From assembly GCA_032718475.1 (NCBI GenBank), contig JAUCBJ010005955.1, forward strand, positions 1-33,051: a stretch of DNA of 33,051 nucleotides, read 5' to 3'. The notes under the pieces were generated by a model. The model was not told the origin of the DNA. It ran no database searches and was given only the letters and a program-made list of their open reading frames with translations. Origin of the DNA: Nemertoderma westbladi. Its lineage: Eukaryota; Xenacoelomorpha; Nemertodermatida; Nemertodermatidae. The position numbers and the translations under genes are program-made. Below, piece by piece: positions 1 to 12,994 of the stretch. Position 1 is the stretch's first letter; each line of letters begins with the position of its first letter.

Positions 1-3000
1 CTACTTACTACATGTTCATAATGTAGTGTATTCCTTTATTATTGATACTTATTCGTGTTCTTTGCTACTTACTACATGTTCATAATGTAGTGTATTCCTT
101 TATTATTGATACTTATTCGTGTTCTTTGCTACTTACTACATGTTCATAATGTAGTGTATTCCTTTATTATTGATACTTATTCGTGTTCTTTGCTACTTAC
201 TACTTGTTCATAATGTAGTGTATTCCTTTATTATTGATACTTATTCGTGTTCTTTGCTACTTACTACATGTTCATAATGTAGTGTATTCCTTTATTATTG
301 ATACTTATTCGTGTTCTTTGCTACTTACTACATGTTCATAATGTAGTGTATTCCTTTATTATTGATACTTATTCGTGTTCTTTGCTACTTACTACATGTT
401 CATAATGTAGTGTATTCCTTTATTATTGATACTTATTCGTGTTCTTTGCTACTTACTACATGTTCATAATGTAGTGTATTCCTTTATTATTGATACTTAT
501 TCGTGTTCTTTGCTACTTACTACATGTTCATAATGTAGTGTATTCCTTTATTATTGATACTTATTCGTGTTCTTTGCTACTTACTACATGTTCATAATGT
601 AGTGTATTCCTTTATTATTGATACTTATTCGTGTTCTTTGCTACTTACTACATGTTCATAATGTAGTGTATTCCTTTATTATTGATACTTATTCGTGTTC
701 TTTGCTACTTACTACTTGTTCATAATGTAGTGTATTCCTTTATTATTGATACTTATTCGTGTTCTTTGCTACTTACTACATGTTCATAATGTAGTGTATT
801 CCTTTATTATTGATACTTATTCGTGTTCTTTGCTACTTACTACTTGTTCATAATGTAGTGTATTCCTTTATTATTGATACTTATTCGTGTTCTTTGCTAC
901 TTACTACATGTTCATAATGTAGTGTATTCCTTTATTATTGATACTTATTCGTGTTCTTTGCTACTTACTACTTGTTCATAATGTAGTGTATTCCTTTATT
1001 ATTGATACTTATTCGTGTTCTTTGCTACTTACTACATGTTCATAATGTAGTGTATTCCTTTATTATTGATACTTATTCGTGTTCTTTGCTACTTACTACA
1101 TGTTCATATGTAGTGTATTCCTTTATTATTGATACTTATTCGTGTTCTTTGCTACTTACTACATGTTCATAATGTAGTGTATTCCTTTATTATTGATACT
1201 TATTCGTGTTCTTTGCTACTTACTACATGTTCATAATGTAGTGTATTCCTTTATTATTGATACTTATTCGTGTTCTTTGCTACTTACTACATGTTCATAA
1301 TGTAGTGTATTCCTTTATTATTGATACTTATTCGTGTTCTTTGCTACTTACTACATGTTCATAATGTAGTGTATTCCTTTATTATTGATACTTATTCGTG
1401 TTCTTTGCTACTTACTACATGTTCATATGTAGTGTATTCCTTTATTATTGATACTTATTCGTGTTCTTTGCTACTTACTACATGTTCATAATGTAGTGTA
1501 TTCCTTTATTATTGATACTTATTCGTGTTCTTTGCTACTTACTACTTGTTCATAATGTAGTGTATTCCTTTATTATTGATACTTATTCGTGTTCTTTGCT
1601 ACTTACTACATGTTCATATGTAGTGTATTCCTTTATTATTGATACTTATTCGTGTTCTTTGCTACTTACTACTTGTTCATAATGTAGTGTATTCCTTTAT
1701 TATTGATACTTATTCGTGTTCTTTGCTACTTACTACATGTTCATAATGTAGTGTATTCCTTTATTATTGATACTTATTCGTGTTCTTTGCTACTTACTAC
1801 TTGTTCATAATGTAGTGTATTCCTTTATTATTGATACTTATTCGTGTTCTTTGCTACTTACTACATGTTCATAATGTAGTGTATTCCTTTATTATTGATA
1901 CTTATTCGTGTTCTTTGCTACTTACTACATGTTCATAATGTAGTGTATTCCTTTATTATTGATACTTATTCGTGTTCTTTGCTACTTACTACATGTTCAT
2001 ATGTAGTGTATTCCTTTATTATTGATACTTATTCGTGTTCTTTGCTACTTACTACATGTTCATAATGTAGTGTATTCCTTTATTATTGATACTTATTCGT
2101 GTTCTTTGCTACTTACTACATGTTCATAATGTAGTGTATTCCTTTATTATTGATACTTATTCGTGTTCTTTGCTACTTACTACATGTTCATAATGTAGTG
2201 TATTCCTTTATTATTGATACTTATTCGTGTTCTTTGCTACTTACTACTTGTTCATAATGTAGTGTATTCCTTTATTATTGATACTTATTCGTGTTCTTTG
2301 CTACTTACTACATGTTCATAATGTAGTGTATTCCTTTATTATTGATACTTATTCGTGTTCTTTGCTACTTACTTACATGTTCATAATGTAGTGTATTCCT
2401 TTATTATTGATACTTATTCGTGTTCTTTGCTACTTACTACATGTTCATAATGTAGTGTATTCCTTTATTATTGATACTTATTCGTGTTCTTTGCTACTTA
2501 CTACATGTTCATAATGTAGTGTATTCCTTTATTATTGATACTTATTCGTGTTCTTTGCTACTTACTACATGTTCATAATGTAGTGTATTCCTTTATTATT
2601 GATACTTATTCGTGTTCTTTGCTACTTACTACATGTTCATATGTAGTGTATTCCTTTATTATTGATACTTATTCGTGTTCTTTGCTACTTACTACATGTT
2701 CATAATGTAGTGTATTCCTTTATTATTGATACTTATTCGTGTTCTTTGCTACTTACTACATGTTCATATGTAGTGTATTCCTTTATTATTGATACTTATT
2801 CGTGTTCTTTGCTACTTACTACTTGTTCATAATGTAGTGTATTCCTTTATTATTGATACTTATTCGTGTTCTTTGCTACTTACTACATGTTCATAATGTA
2901 GTGTATTCCTTTATTATTGATACTTATTCGTGTTCTTTGCTACTTACTACATGTTCATAATGTAGTGTATTCCTTTATTATTGATACTTATTCGTGTTCT

Positions 3001-5300
3001 TTGCTACTTACTACATGTTCATAATGTAGTGTATTCCTTTATTATTGATACTTATTCGTGTTCTTTGCTACTTACTACATGTTCATAATGTAGTGTATTC
3101 CTTTATTATTGATACTTATTCGTGTTCTTTGCTACTTACTACTTGTTCATAATGTAGTGTATTCCTTTATTATTGATACTTATTCGTGTTCTTTGCTACT
3201 TACTACATGTTCATAATGTAGTGTATTCCTTTATTATTGATACTTATTCGTGTTCTTTGCTACTTACTACTTGTTCATAATGTAGTGTATTCCTTTATTA
3301 TTGATACTTATTCGTGTTCTTTGCTACTTACTACATGTTCATAATGTAGTGTATTCCTTTATTATTGATACTTATTCGTGTTCTTTGCTACTTACTACAT
3401 GTTCATAATGTAGTGTATTCCTTTATTATTGATACTTATTCGTGTTCTTTGCTACTTACTACATGTTCATATGTAGTGTATTCCTTTATTATTGATACTT
3501 ATTCGTGTTCTTTGCTACTTACTACTTGTTCATAATGTAGTGTATTCCTTTATTATTGATACTTATTCGTGTTCTTTGCTACTTACTACATGTTCATAAT
3601 GTAGTGTATTCCTTTATTATTGATACTTATTCGTGTTCTTTGCTACTTACTACTTGTTCATAATGTAGTGTATTCCTTTATTATTGATACTTATTCGTGT
3701 TCTTTGCTACTTACTACTTGTTCATATGTAGTGTATTCCTTTATTATTGATACTTATTCGTGTTCTTTGCTACTTACTACATGTTCATAATGTAGTGTAT
3801 TCCTTTATTATTGATACTTATTCGTGTTCTTTGCTACTTACTACTTGTTCATAATGTAGTGTATTCCTTTATTATTGATACTTATTCGTGTTCTTTGCTA
3901 CTTACTACATGTTCATATGTAGTGTATTCCTTTATTATTGATACTTATTCGTGTTCTTTGCTACTTACTTACTTGTTCATATGTAGTGTATTCCTTTATT
4001 ATTGATACTTATTCGTGTTCTTTGCTACTTACTACATGTTCATATGTAGTGTATTCCTTTATTATTGATACTTATTCGTGTTCTTTGCTACTTACTACTT
4101 GTTCATAATGTAGTGTATTCCTTTATTATTGATACTTATTCGTGTTCTTTGCTACTTACTACATGTTCATATGTAGTGTATTCCTTTATTATTGATACTT
4201 ATTCGTGTTCTTTGCTACTTATTACTTGTTCATAATGTAGTGTATTCCTTTATTATTGATACTTATTCGTGTTCTTTGCTACTTACTACATGTTCATATG
4301 TAGTGTATTCCTTTATTATTGATACTTATTCGTGTTCTTTGCTACTTACTTACTTGTTCATATGTAGTGTATTCCTTTATTATTGATACTTATTCGTGTT
4401 CTTTGCTACTTATTACTTGTTCATATGTAGTGTATTCCTTTATTATTGATACTTATTCGTGTTCTTTGCTACTTATTACTTGTTCATATGTAGTGTATTC
4501 CTTTATTATTGATACTTATTCGTGTTCTTTGCTACTTACTACTTGTTCATATGTAGTGTATTCCTTTATTATTGATACTTATTCGTGTTCTTTGCTACTT
4601 ATTACTTGTTCATATGTAGTGTATTCCTTTATTATTGATACTTATTCGTGTTCTTTGCTACTTACTTACTTGTTCATATGTAGTGTATTCCTTTATTATT
4701 GATACTTATTCGTGTTCTTTGCTACTTATTACTTGTTCATATGTAGTGTATTCCTTTATTATTGATACTTATTCGTGTTCTTTGCTACTTACTTACTTGT
4801 TCATAATGTAGTGTATTCCTTTATTATTGATACTTATTCGTGTTCTTTGCTACTTATTACTTGTTCATATGTAGTGTATTCCTTTATTATTGATACTTAT
4901 TCGTGTTCTTTGCTACTTACTACTTGTTCATATGTAGTGTATTCCTTTATTATTGATACTTATTCGTGTTCTTTGCTACTTATTACTTGTTCATATGTAG
5001 TGTATTCCTTTATTATTGATACTTATTCGTGTTCTTTGCTACTTACTTACTTGTTCATATGTAGTGTATTCCTTTATTATTGATACTTATTCGTGTTCTT
5101 TGCTACTTATTACTTGTTCATAATGTAGTGTATTCCTTTATTATTGATACTTATTCGTGTTCTTTGCTACTTATTACTTGTTCATATGTAGTGTATTCCT
5201 TTATTATTGATACTTATTCGTGTTCTTTGCTACTTATTACTTGTTCATATGTAGTGTATTCCTTTATTATTGATACTTATTCGTGTTCTTTGCTACTTAC
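1..5300. repeat. 64-bp satellite array, mixed variants
   Basis: Head-to-tail copies of a 64-bp unit (first copy 1-64, beginning CTACTTACTACATGTTCATA). Variation is limited to a few sites: acAtg or acTtg, cataatg (64 bp) or catatg (63 bp), ttaCtac or ttaTtac, and an occasional extra ACTT. In the first 3.7 kb the cataatg 64-mer dominates with scattered 63-mers (for example near 1104, 1424, 1614, 2001, 2638). Between about 3.9 and 5.3 kb all variants are shuffled in new combinations, as expected from unequal exchange or gene conversion. The array enters from the left edge, so its full size is unknown. Confidence 0.97.
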
Positions 5301-8300
5301 TTACTTGTTCATATGTAGTGTATTCCTTTATTATTGATACTTATTCGTGTTCTTTGCTACTTATTACTTGTTCATATGTAGTGTATTCCTTTATTATTGA
5401 TACTTATTCGTGTTCTTTGCTACTTATTACTTGTTCATATGTAGTGTATTCCTTTATTATTGATACTTATTCGTGTTCTTTGCTACTTATTACTTGTTCA
5501 TATGTAGTGTATTCCTTTATTATTGATACTTATTCGTGTTCTTTGCTACTTATTACTTGTTCATATGTAGTGTATTCCTTTATTATTGATACTTATTCGT
5601 GTTCTTTGCTACTTATTACTTGTTCATATGTAGTGTATTCCTTTATTATTGATACTTATTCGTGTTCTTTGCTACTTATTACTTGTTCATATGTAGTGTA
5701 TTCCTTTATTATTGATACTTATTCGTGTTCTTTGCTACTTATTACTTGTTCATATGTAGTGTATTCCTTTATTATTGATACTTATTCGTGTTCTTTGCTA
5801 CTTATTACTTGTTCATATGTAGTGTATTCCTTTATTATTGATACTTATTCGTGTTCTTTGCTACTTATTACTTGTTCATATGTAGTGTATTCCTTTATTA
5901 TTGATACTTATTCGTGTTCTTTGCTACTTATTACTTGTTCATATGTAGTGTATTCCTTTATTATTGATACTTATTCGTGTTCTTTGCTACTTATTACTTG
6001 TTCATATGTAGTGTATTCCTTTATTATTGATACTTATTCGTGTTCTTTGCTACTTATTACTTGTTCATATGTAGTGTATTCCTTTATTATTGATACTTAT
6101 TCGTGTTCTTTGCTACTTATTACTTGTTCATATGTAGTGTATTCCTTTATTATTGATACTTATTCGTGTTCTTTGCTACTTATTACTTGTTCATATGTAG
6201 TGTATTCCTTTATTATTGATACTTATTCGTGTTCTTTGCTACTTATTACTTGTTCATATGTAGTGTATTCCTTTATTATTGATACTTATTCGTGTTCTTT
6301 GCTACTTATTACTTGTTCATATGTAGTGTATTCCTTTATTATTGATACTTATTCGTGTTCTTTGCTACTTATTACTTGTTCATATGTAGTGTATTCCTTT
6401 ATTATTGATACTTATTCGTGTTCTTTGCTACTTATTACTTGTTCATATGTAGTGTATTCCTTTATTATTGATACTTATTCGTGTTCTTTGCTACTTATTA
6501 CTTGTTTCATATGTAGTGTATTCCTTTATTATTGATACTTATTCGTGTTCTTTGCTACTTATTACTTGTTCATATGTAGTGTATTCCTTTATTATTGATA
6601 CTTATTCGTGTTCTTTGCTACTTATTACTTGTTCATATGTAGTGTATTCCTTTATTATTGATACTTATTCGTGTTCTTTGCTACTTACTTACTTGTTCAT
6701 ATGTAGTGTATTCCTTTATTATTGATACTTATTCGTGTTCTTTGCTACTTATTACTTGTTCATATGTAGTGTATTCCTTTATTATTGATACTTATTCGTG
6801 TTCTTTGCTACTTATTACTTGTTCATATGTAGTGTATTCCTTTATTATTGATACTTATTCGTGTTCTTTGCTACTTATTACTTGTTCATATGTAGTGTAT
6901 TCCTTTATTATTGATACTTATTCGTGTTCTTTGCTACTTATTACTTGTTCATATGTAGTGTATTCCTTTATTATTGATACTTATTCGTGTTCTTTGCTAC
7001 TTATTACTTGTTCATATGTAGTGTATTCCTTTATTATTGATACTTATTCGTGTTCTTTGCTACTTATTACTTGTTCATATGTAGTGTATTCCTTTATTAT
7101 TGATACTTATTCGTGTTCTTTGCTACTTATTACTTGTTCATATGTAGTGTATTCCTTTATTATTGATACTTATTCGTGTTCTTTGCTACTTATTACTTGT
7201 TCATATGTAGTGTATTCCTTTATTATTGATACTTATTCGTGTTCTTTGCTACTTATTACTTGTTCATATGTAGTGTATTCCTTTATTATTGATACTTATT
7301 CGTGTTCTTTGCTACTTACTACTTGTTCATATGTAGTGTATTCCTTTATTATTGATACTTATTCGTGTTCTTTGCTACTTATTACTTGTTCATATGTAGT
7401 GTATTCCTTTATTATTGATACTTATTCGTGTTCTTTGCTACTTATTACTTGTTCATATGTAGTGTATTCCTTTATTATTGATACTTATTCGTGTTCTTTG
7501 CTACTTATTACTTGTTCATATGTAGTGTATTCCTTTATTATTGATACTTATTCGTGTTCTTTGCTACTTATTACTTGTTCATATGTAGTGTATTCCTTTA
7601 TTATTGATACTTATTCGTGTTCTTTGCTACTTATTACTTGTTCATATGTAGTGTATTCCTTTATTATTGATACTTATTCGTGTTCTTTGCTACTTATTAC
7701 TTGTTCATATGTAGTGTATTCCTTTATTATTGATACTTATTCGTGTTCTTTGCTACTTATTACTTGTTCATATGTAGTGTATTCCTTTATTATTGATACT
7801 TATTCGTGTTCTTTGCTACTTATTACTTGTTCATATGTAGTGTATTCCTTTATTATTGATACTTATTCGTGTTCTTTGCTACTTATTACTTGTTCATATG
7901 TAGTGTATTCCTTTATTATTGATACTTATTCGTGTTCTTTGCTACTTATTACTTGTTCATATGTAGTGTATTCCTTTATTATTGATACTTATTCGTGTTC
8001 TTTGCTACTTATTACTTGTTCATATGTAGTGTATTCCTTTATTATTGATACTTATTCGTGTTCTTTGCTACTTATTACTTGTTCATATGTAGTGTATTCC
8101 TTTATTATTGATACTTATTCGTGTTCTTTGCTACTTATTACTTGTTCATATGTAGTGTATTCCTTTATTATTGATACTTATTCGTGTTCTTTGCTACTTA
8201 TTACTTGTTCATATGTAGTGTATTCCTTTATTATTGATACTTATTCGTGTTCTTTGCTACTTATTACTTGTTCATATGTAGTGTATTCCTTTATTATTGA

Positions 8301-11300
8301 TACTTATTCGTGTTCTTTGCTACTTATTACTTGTTCATATGTAGTGTATTCCTTTATTATTGATACTTATTCGTGTTCTTTGCTACTTATTACTTGTTCA
8401 TATGTAGTGTATTCCTTTATTATTGATACTTATTCGTGTTCTTTGCTACTTATTACTTGTTCATATGTAGTGTATTCCTTTATTATTGATACTTATTCGT
8501 GTTCTTTGCTACTTATTACTTGTTCATATGTAGTGTATTCCTTTATTATTGATACTTATTCGTGTTCTTTGCTACTTATTACTTGTTCATATGTAGTGTA
8601 TTCCTTTATTATTGATACTTATTCGTGTTCTTTGCTACTTATTACTTGTTCATATGTAGTGTATTCCTTTATTATTGATACTTATTCGTGTTCTTTGCTA
8701 CTTATTACTTGTTCATATGTAGTGTATTCCTTTATTATTGATACTTATTCGTGTTCTTTGCTACTTATTACTTGTTCATATGTAGTGTATTCCTTTATTA
8801 TTGATACTTATTCGTGTTCTTTGCTACTTATTACTTGTTCATATGTAGTGTATTCCTTTATTATTGATACTTATTCGTGTTCTTTGCTACTTATTACTTG
8901 TTCATATGTAGTGTATTCCTTTATTATTGATACTTATTCGTGTTCTTTGCTACTTATTACTTGTTCATATGTAGTGTATTCCTTTATTATTGATACTTAT
9001 TCGTGTTCTTTGCTACTTATTACTTGTTCATATGTAGTGTATTCCTTTATTATTGATACTTATTCGTGTTCTTTGCTACTTATTACTTGTTCATATGTAG
9101 TGTATTCCTTTATTATTGATACTTATTCGTGTTCTTTGCTACTTATTACTTGTTCATATGTAGTGTATTCCTTTATTATTGATACTTATTCGTGTTCTTT
9201 GCTACTTATTACTTGTTCATATGTAGTGTATTCCTTTATTATTGATACTTATTCGTGTTCTTTGCTACTTATTACTTGTTCATATGTAGTGTATTCCTTT
9301 ATTATTGATACTTATTCGTGTTCTTTGCTACTTATTACTTGTTCATATGTAGTGTATTCCTTTATTATTGATACTTATTCGTGTTCTTTGCTACTTATTA
9401 CTTGTTCATATGTAGTGTATTCCTTTATTATTGATACTTATTCGTGTTCTTTGCTACTTATTACTTGTTCATATGTAGTGTATTCCTTTATTATTGATAC
9501 TTATTCGTGTTCTTTGCTACTTATTACTTGTTCATATGTAGTGTATTCCTTTATTATTGATACTTATTCGTGTTCTTTGCTACTTATTACTTGTTCATAT
9601 GTAGTGTATTCCTTTATTATTGATACTTATTCGTGTTCTTTGCTACTTATTACTTGTTCATATGTAGTGTATTCCTTTATTATTGATACTTATTCGTGTT
9701 CTTTGCTACTTATTACTTGTTCATATGTAGTGTATTCCTTTATTATTGATACTTATTCGTGTTCTTTGCTACTTATTACTTGTTCATATGTAGTGTATTC
9801 CTTTATTATTGATACTTATTCGTGTTCTTTGCTACTTATTACTTGTTCATATGTAGTGTATTCCTTTATTATTGATACTTATTCGTGTTCTTTGCTACTT
9901 ATTACTTGTTCATATGTAGTGTATTCCTTTATTATTGATACTTATTCGTGTTCTTTGCTACTTATTACTTGTTCATATGTAGTGTATTCCTTTATTATTG
10001 ATACTTATTCGTGTTCTTTGCTACTTATTACTTGTTCATATGTAGTGTATTCCTTTATTATTGATACTTATTCGTGTTCTTTGCTACTTATTACTTGTTC
10101 ATATGTAGTGTATTCCTTTATTATTGATACTTATTCGTGTTCTTTGCTACTTATTACTTGTTCATATGTAGTGTATTCCTTTATTATTGATACTTATTCG
10201 TGTTCTTTGCTACTTATTACTTGTTCATATGTAGTGTATTCCTTTATTATTGATACTTATTCGTGTTCTTTGCTACTTATTACTTGTTCATATGTAGTGT
10301 ATTCCTTTATTATTGATACTTATTCGTGTTCTTTGCTACTTATTACTTGTTCATATGTAGTGTATTCCTTTATTATTGATACTTATTCGTGTTCTTTGCT
10401 ACTTATTACTTGTTCATATGTAGTGTATTCCTTTATTATTGATACTTATTCGTGTTCTTTGCTACTTATTACTTGTTCATATGTAGTGTATTCCTTTATT
10501 ATTGATACTTATTCGTGTTCTTTGCTACTTATTACTTGTTCATATGTAGTGTATTCCTTTATTATTGATACTTATTCGTGTTCTTTGCTACTTATTACTT
10601 GTTCATATGTAGTGTATTCCTTTATTATTGATACTTATTCGTGTTCTTTGCTACTTATTACTTGTTCATATGTAGTGTATTCCTTTATTATTGATACTTA
10701 TTCGTGTTCTTTGCTACTTATTACTTGTTCATATGTAGTGTATTCCTTTATTATTGATACTTATTCGTGTTCTTTGCTACTTATTACTTGTTCATATGTA
10801 GTGTATTCCTTTATTATTGATACTTATTCGTGTTCTTTGCTACTTATTACTTGTTCATATGTAGTGTATTCCTTTATTATTGATACTTATTCGTGTTCTT
10901 TGCTACTTATTACTTGTTCATATGTAGTGTATTCCTTTATTATTGATACTTATTCGTGTTCTTTGCTACTTATTACTTGTTCATATGTAGTGTATTCCTT
11001 TATTATTGATACTTATTCGTGTTCTTTGCTACTTATTACTTGTTCATATGTAGTGTATTCCTTTATTATTGATACTTATTCGTGTTCTTTGCTACTTATT
11101 ACTTGTTCATATGTAGTGTATTCCTTTATTATTGATACTTATTCGTGTTCTTTGCTACTTATTACTTGTTCATATGTAGTGTATTCCTTTATTATTGATA
11201 CTTATTCGTGTTCTTTGCTACTTATTACTTGTTCATATGTAGTGTATTCCTTTATTATTGATACTTATTCGTGTTCTTTGCTACTTATTACTTGTTCATA

Positions 11301-11903
11301 TGTAGTGTATTCCTTTATTATTGATACTTATTCGTGTTCTTTGCTACTTATTACTTGTTCATATGTAGTGTATTCCTTTATTATTGATACTTATTCGTGT
11401 TCTTTGCTACTTATTACTTGTTCATATGTAGTGTATTCCTTTATTATTGATACTTATTCGTGTTCTTTGCTACTTATTACTTGTTCATATGTAGTGTATT
11501 CCTTTATTATTGATACTTATTCGTGTTCTTTGCTACTTATTACTTGTTCATATGTAGTGTATTCCTTTATTATTGATACTTATTCGTGTTCTTTGCTACT
11601 TATTACTTGTTCATATGTAGTGTATTCCTTTATTATTGATACTTATTCGTGTTCTTTGCTACTTATTACTTGTTCATATGTAGTGTATTCCTTTATTATT
11701 GATACTTATTCGTGTTCTTTGCTACTTATTACTTGTTCATATGTAGTGTATTCCTTTATTATTGATACTTATTCGTGTTCTTTGCTACTTATTACTTGTT
11801 CATATGTAGTGTATTCCTTTATTATTGATACTTATTCGTGTTCTTTGCTACTTATTACTTGTTCATATGTAGTGTATTCCTTTATTATTGATACTTATTC
11901 GTG
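5301..11903. repeat. 63-bp satellite array, homogenised variant
   Basis: Over 100 nearly identical copies of a 63-bp version of the same satellite (ttaTtac, acTtg, catatg). Rare differences include an extra T near 6505, an extra-base unit near 6688 and a C variant near 7317. Because 63 is 21 codons, one plus-strand frame stays open for 1,758 codons (6658-11934), repeating a 21-residue hydrophobic unit that starts CSYVVYSF. This frame begins and ends where unit length changes, so it is a by-product of the period. The uniformity suggests recent amplification or conversion. The array ends near 11903 inside the shared ttcgtgt core and passes into the 28-bp satellite. Confidence 0.97.
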
Positions 11904-11982
11904 TGATTTGCTTACATATAGTACCACTTGTTAGTGCCCTTTGCTCAGTCAGTACCTTTTCGTGTACTTTGCTTACTAAGCA

Positions 11983-12816
11983 TTTGTTCGTATTAGTTTT
12001 GCTTACTAACCACTTGTTCGTGTGCTTTGCTTACTAAGCACTTGTTCGTGTGCTTTGCTTAATAAGAACTGGATCTTGTGCTTTGACTAATTAGCACTTG
12101 TTCATATTTTGCATACTACGCACTTGTTCGTGTGCTTTGATTTCTAAGCACTTGTTCATAATTTGCTTACCAAGCACTTGTTTGTATATTTTGCTTACCA
12201 AGCACTTGTTCGTATATTTTGCTTACTAAGCACTTGTCCGTGTGCTTTGCTTACGAAGAACTTGTTTTTGTGCTTTGCCTACTAAGCACTTGTTCGTATT
12301 TTTTGCCAACTAAGCACTTGTTCGTGTGCTATGCTTACTAAGCACTTGTTCGTATTTTTGCCTACTAAGCACTTGTTCGTGTGCTATGCTTACTAAGCAC
12401 TTGTTCGTATTAGTTTTGCTTACTAACCACTTGTTCGTGTGCTTTGCTTACTAAGCACTTGTTCGTGTGCTTTGCTGAATAAGAACTGGATCTTGTGCTT
12501 TGACTAATTAGCACTTGTTCATATTTTGCATACTACGCACTTGTTTGTGTGCTTTGATTTCTAAGCACTTGTTCATAATTTGCTTACCAAGCACTTGTTT
12601 GTATATTTTGCTTTACCAAGCACTTGTTCGTATATTTTGCTTACTAAGCACTTGTCCGTGTGCTTTGCTTACGAAGAACTTGTTTTTGTGCTTTGCCTAC
12701 TAAGCACTTGTTCGTATTTTTTGCCAACTGAGCACTTGTTCGTGTGCTATGCTTACTAAGCACTTGTTCGTATTTTTGCCTACTAAGCACTTGTTCGTGT
12801 GCTATGCTTACTAAGC
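11983..12816. repeat. 417-bp tandem duplication of diverged 28-bp monomers
   Basis: A block of about 15 monomers is present twice in direct order, offset by about 417 bp (TTGCTTACTAACCACTTG at about 12000 and 12417). Both copies share the same odd monomers: one with AAGAACTGGATCTTG, one with TACTACGCAC and one with TTGTCCGTGTG. Few bases differ between copies (for example ccaactAag against ccaactGag). It is an older higher-order repeat next to the junction with the 63-bp satellite. Confidence 0.88.
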
Positions 12817-12994
12817 ACTTGTTCGTGTGCTTTGCTTACTAAGAACTTTTTGGTGTATTTTGCTTACCAAGCACTTGTTCGTATATTTTGCTTACTAAGC
12901 ACCTGTTCGTGTGCTTTGCTTACTAAGAACTTTTTGGTTTATTTTGCTTACCAAGCACTTGTTCGTATATTTTGCTTACTAAGCACCTGTTCGT

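Noticed and set aside
3811-6725. Several open frames of 64-421 codons in the left satellite
   Set aside because: Same cause: short stretches of 63-bp units between 64-bp units. No independent coding evidence.
6658-11934. 1,758-codon open frame on the plus strand as a giant repeat protein
   Set aside because: It is the 63-bp satellite read in the one open frame. It starts and stops where monomer length changes, uses every monomer identically, and has no unique domain or promoter.
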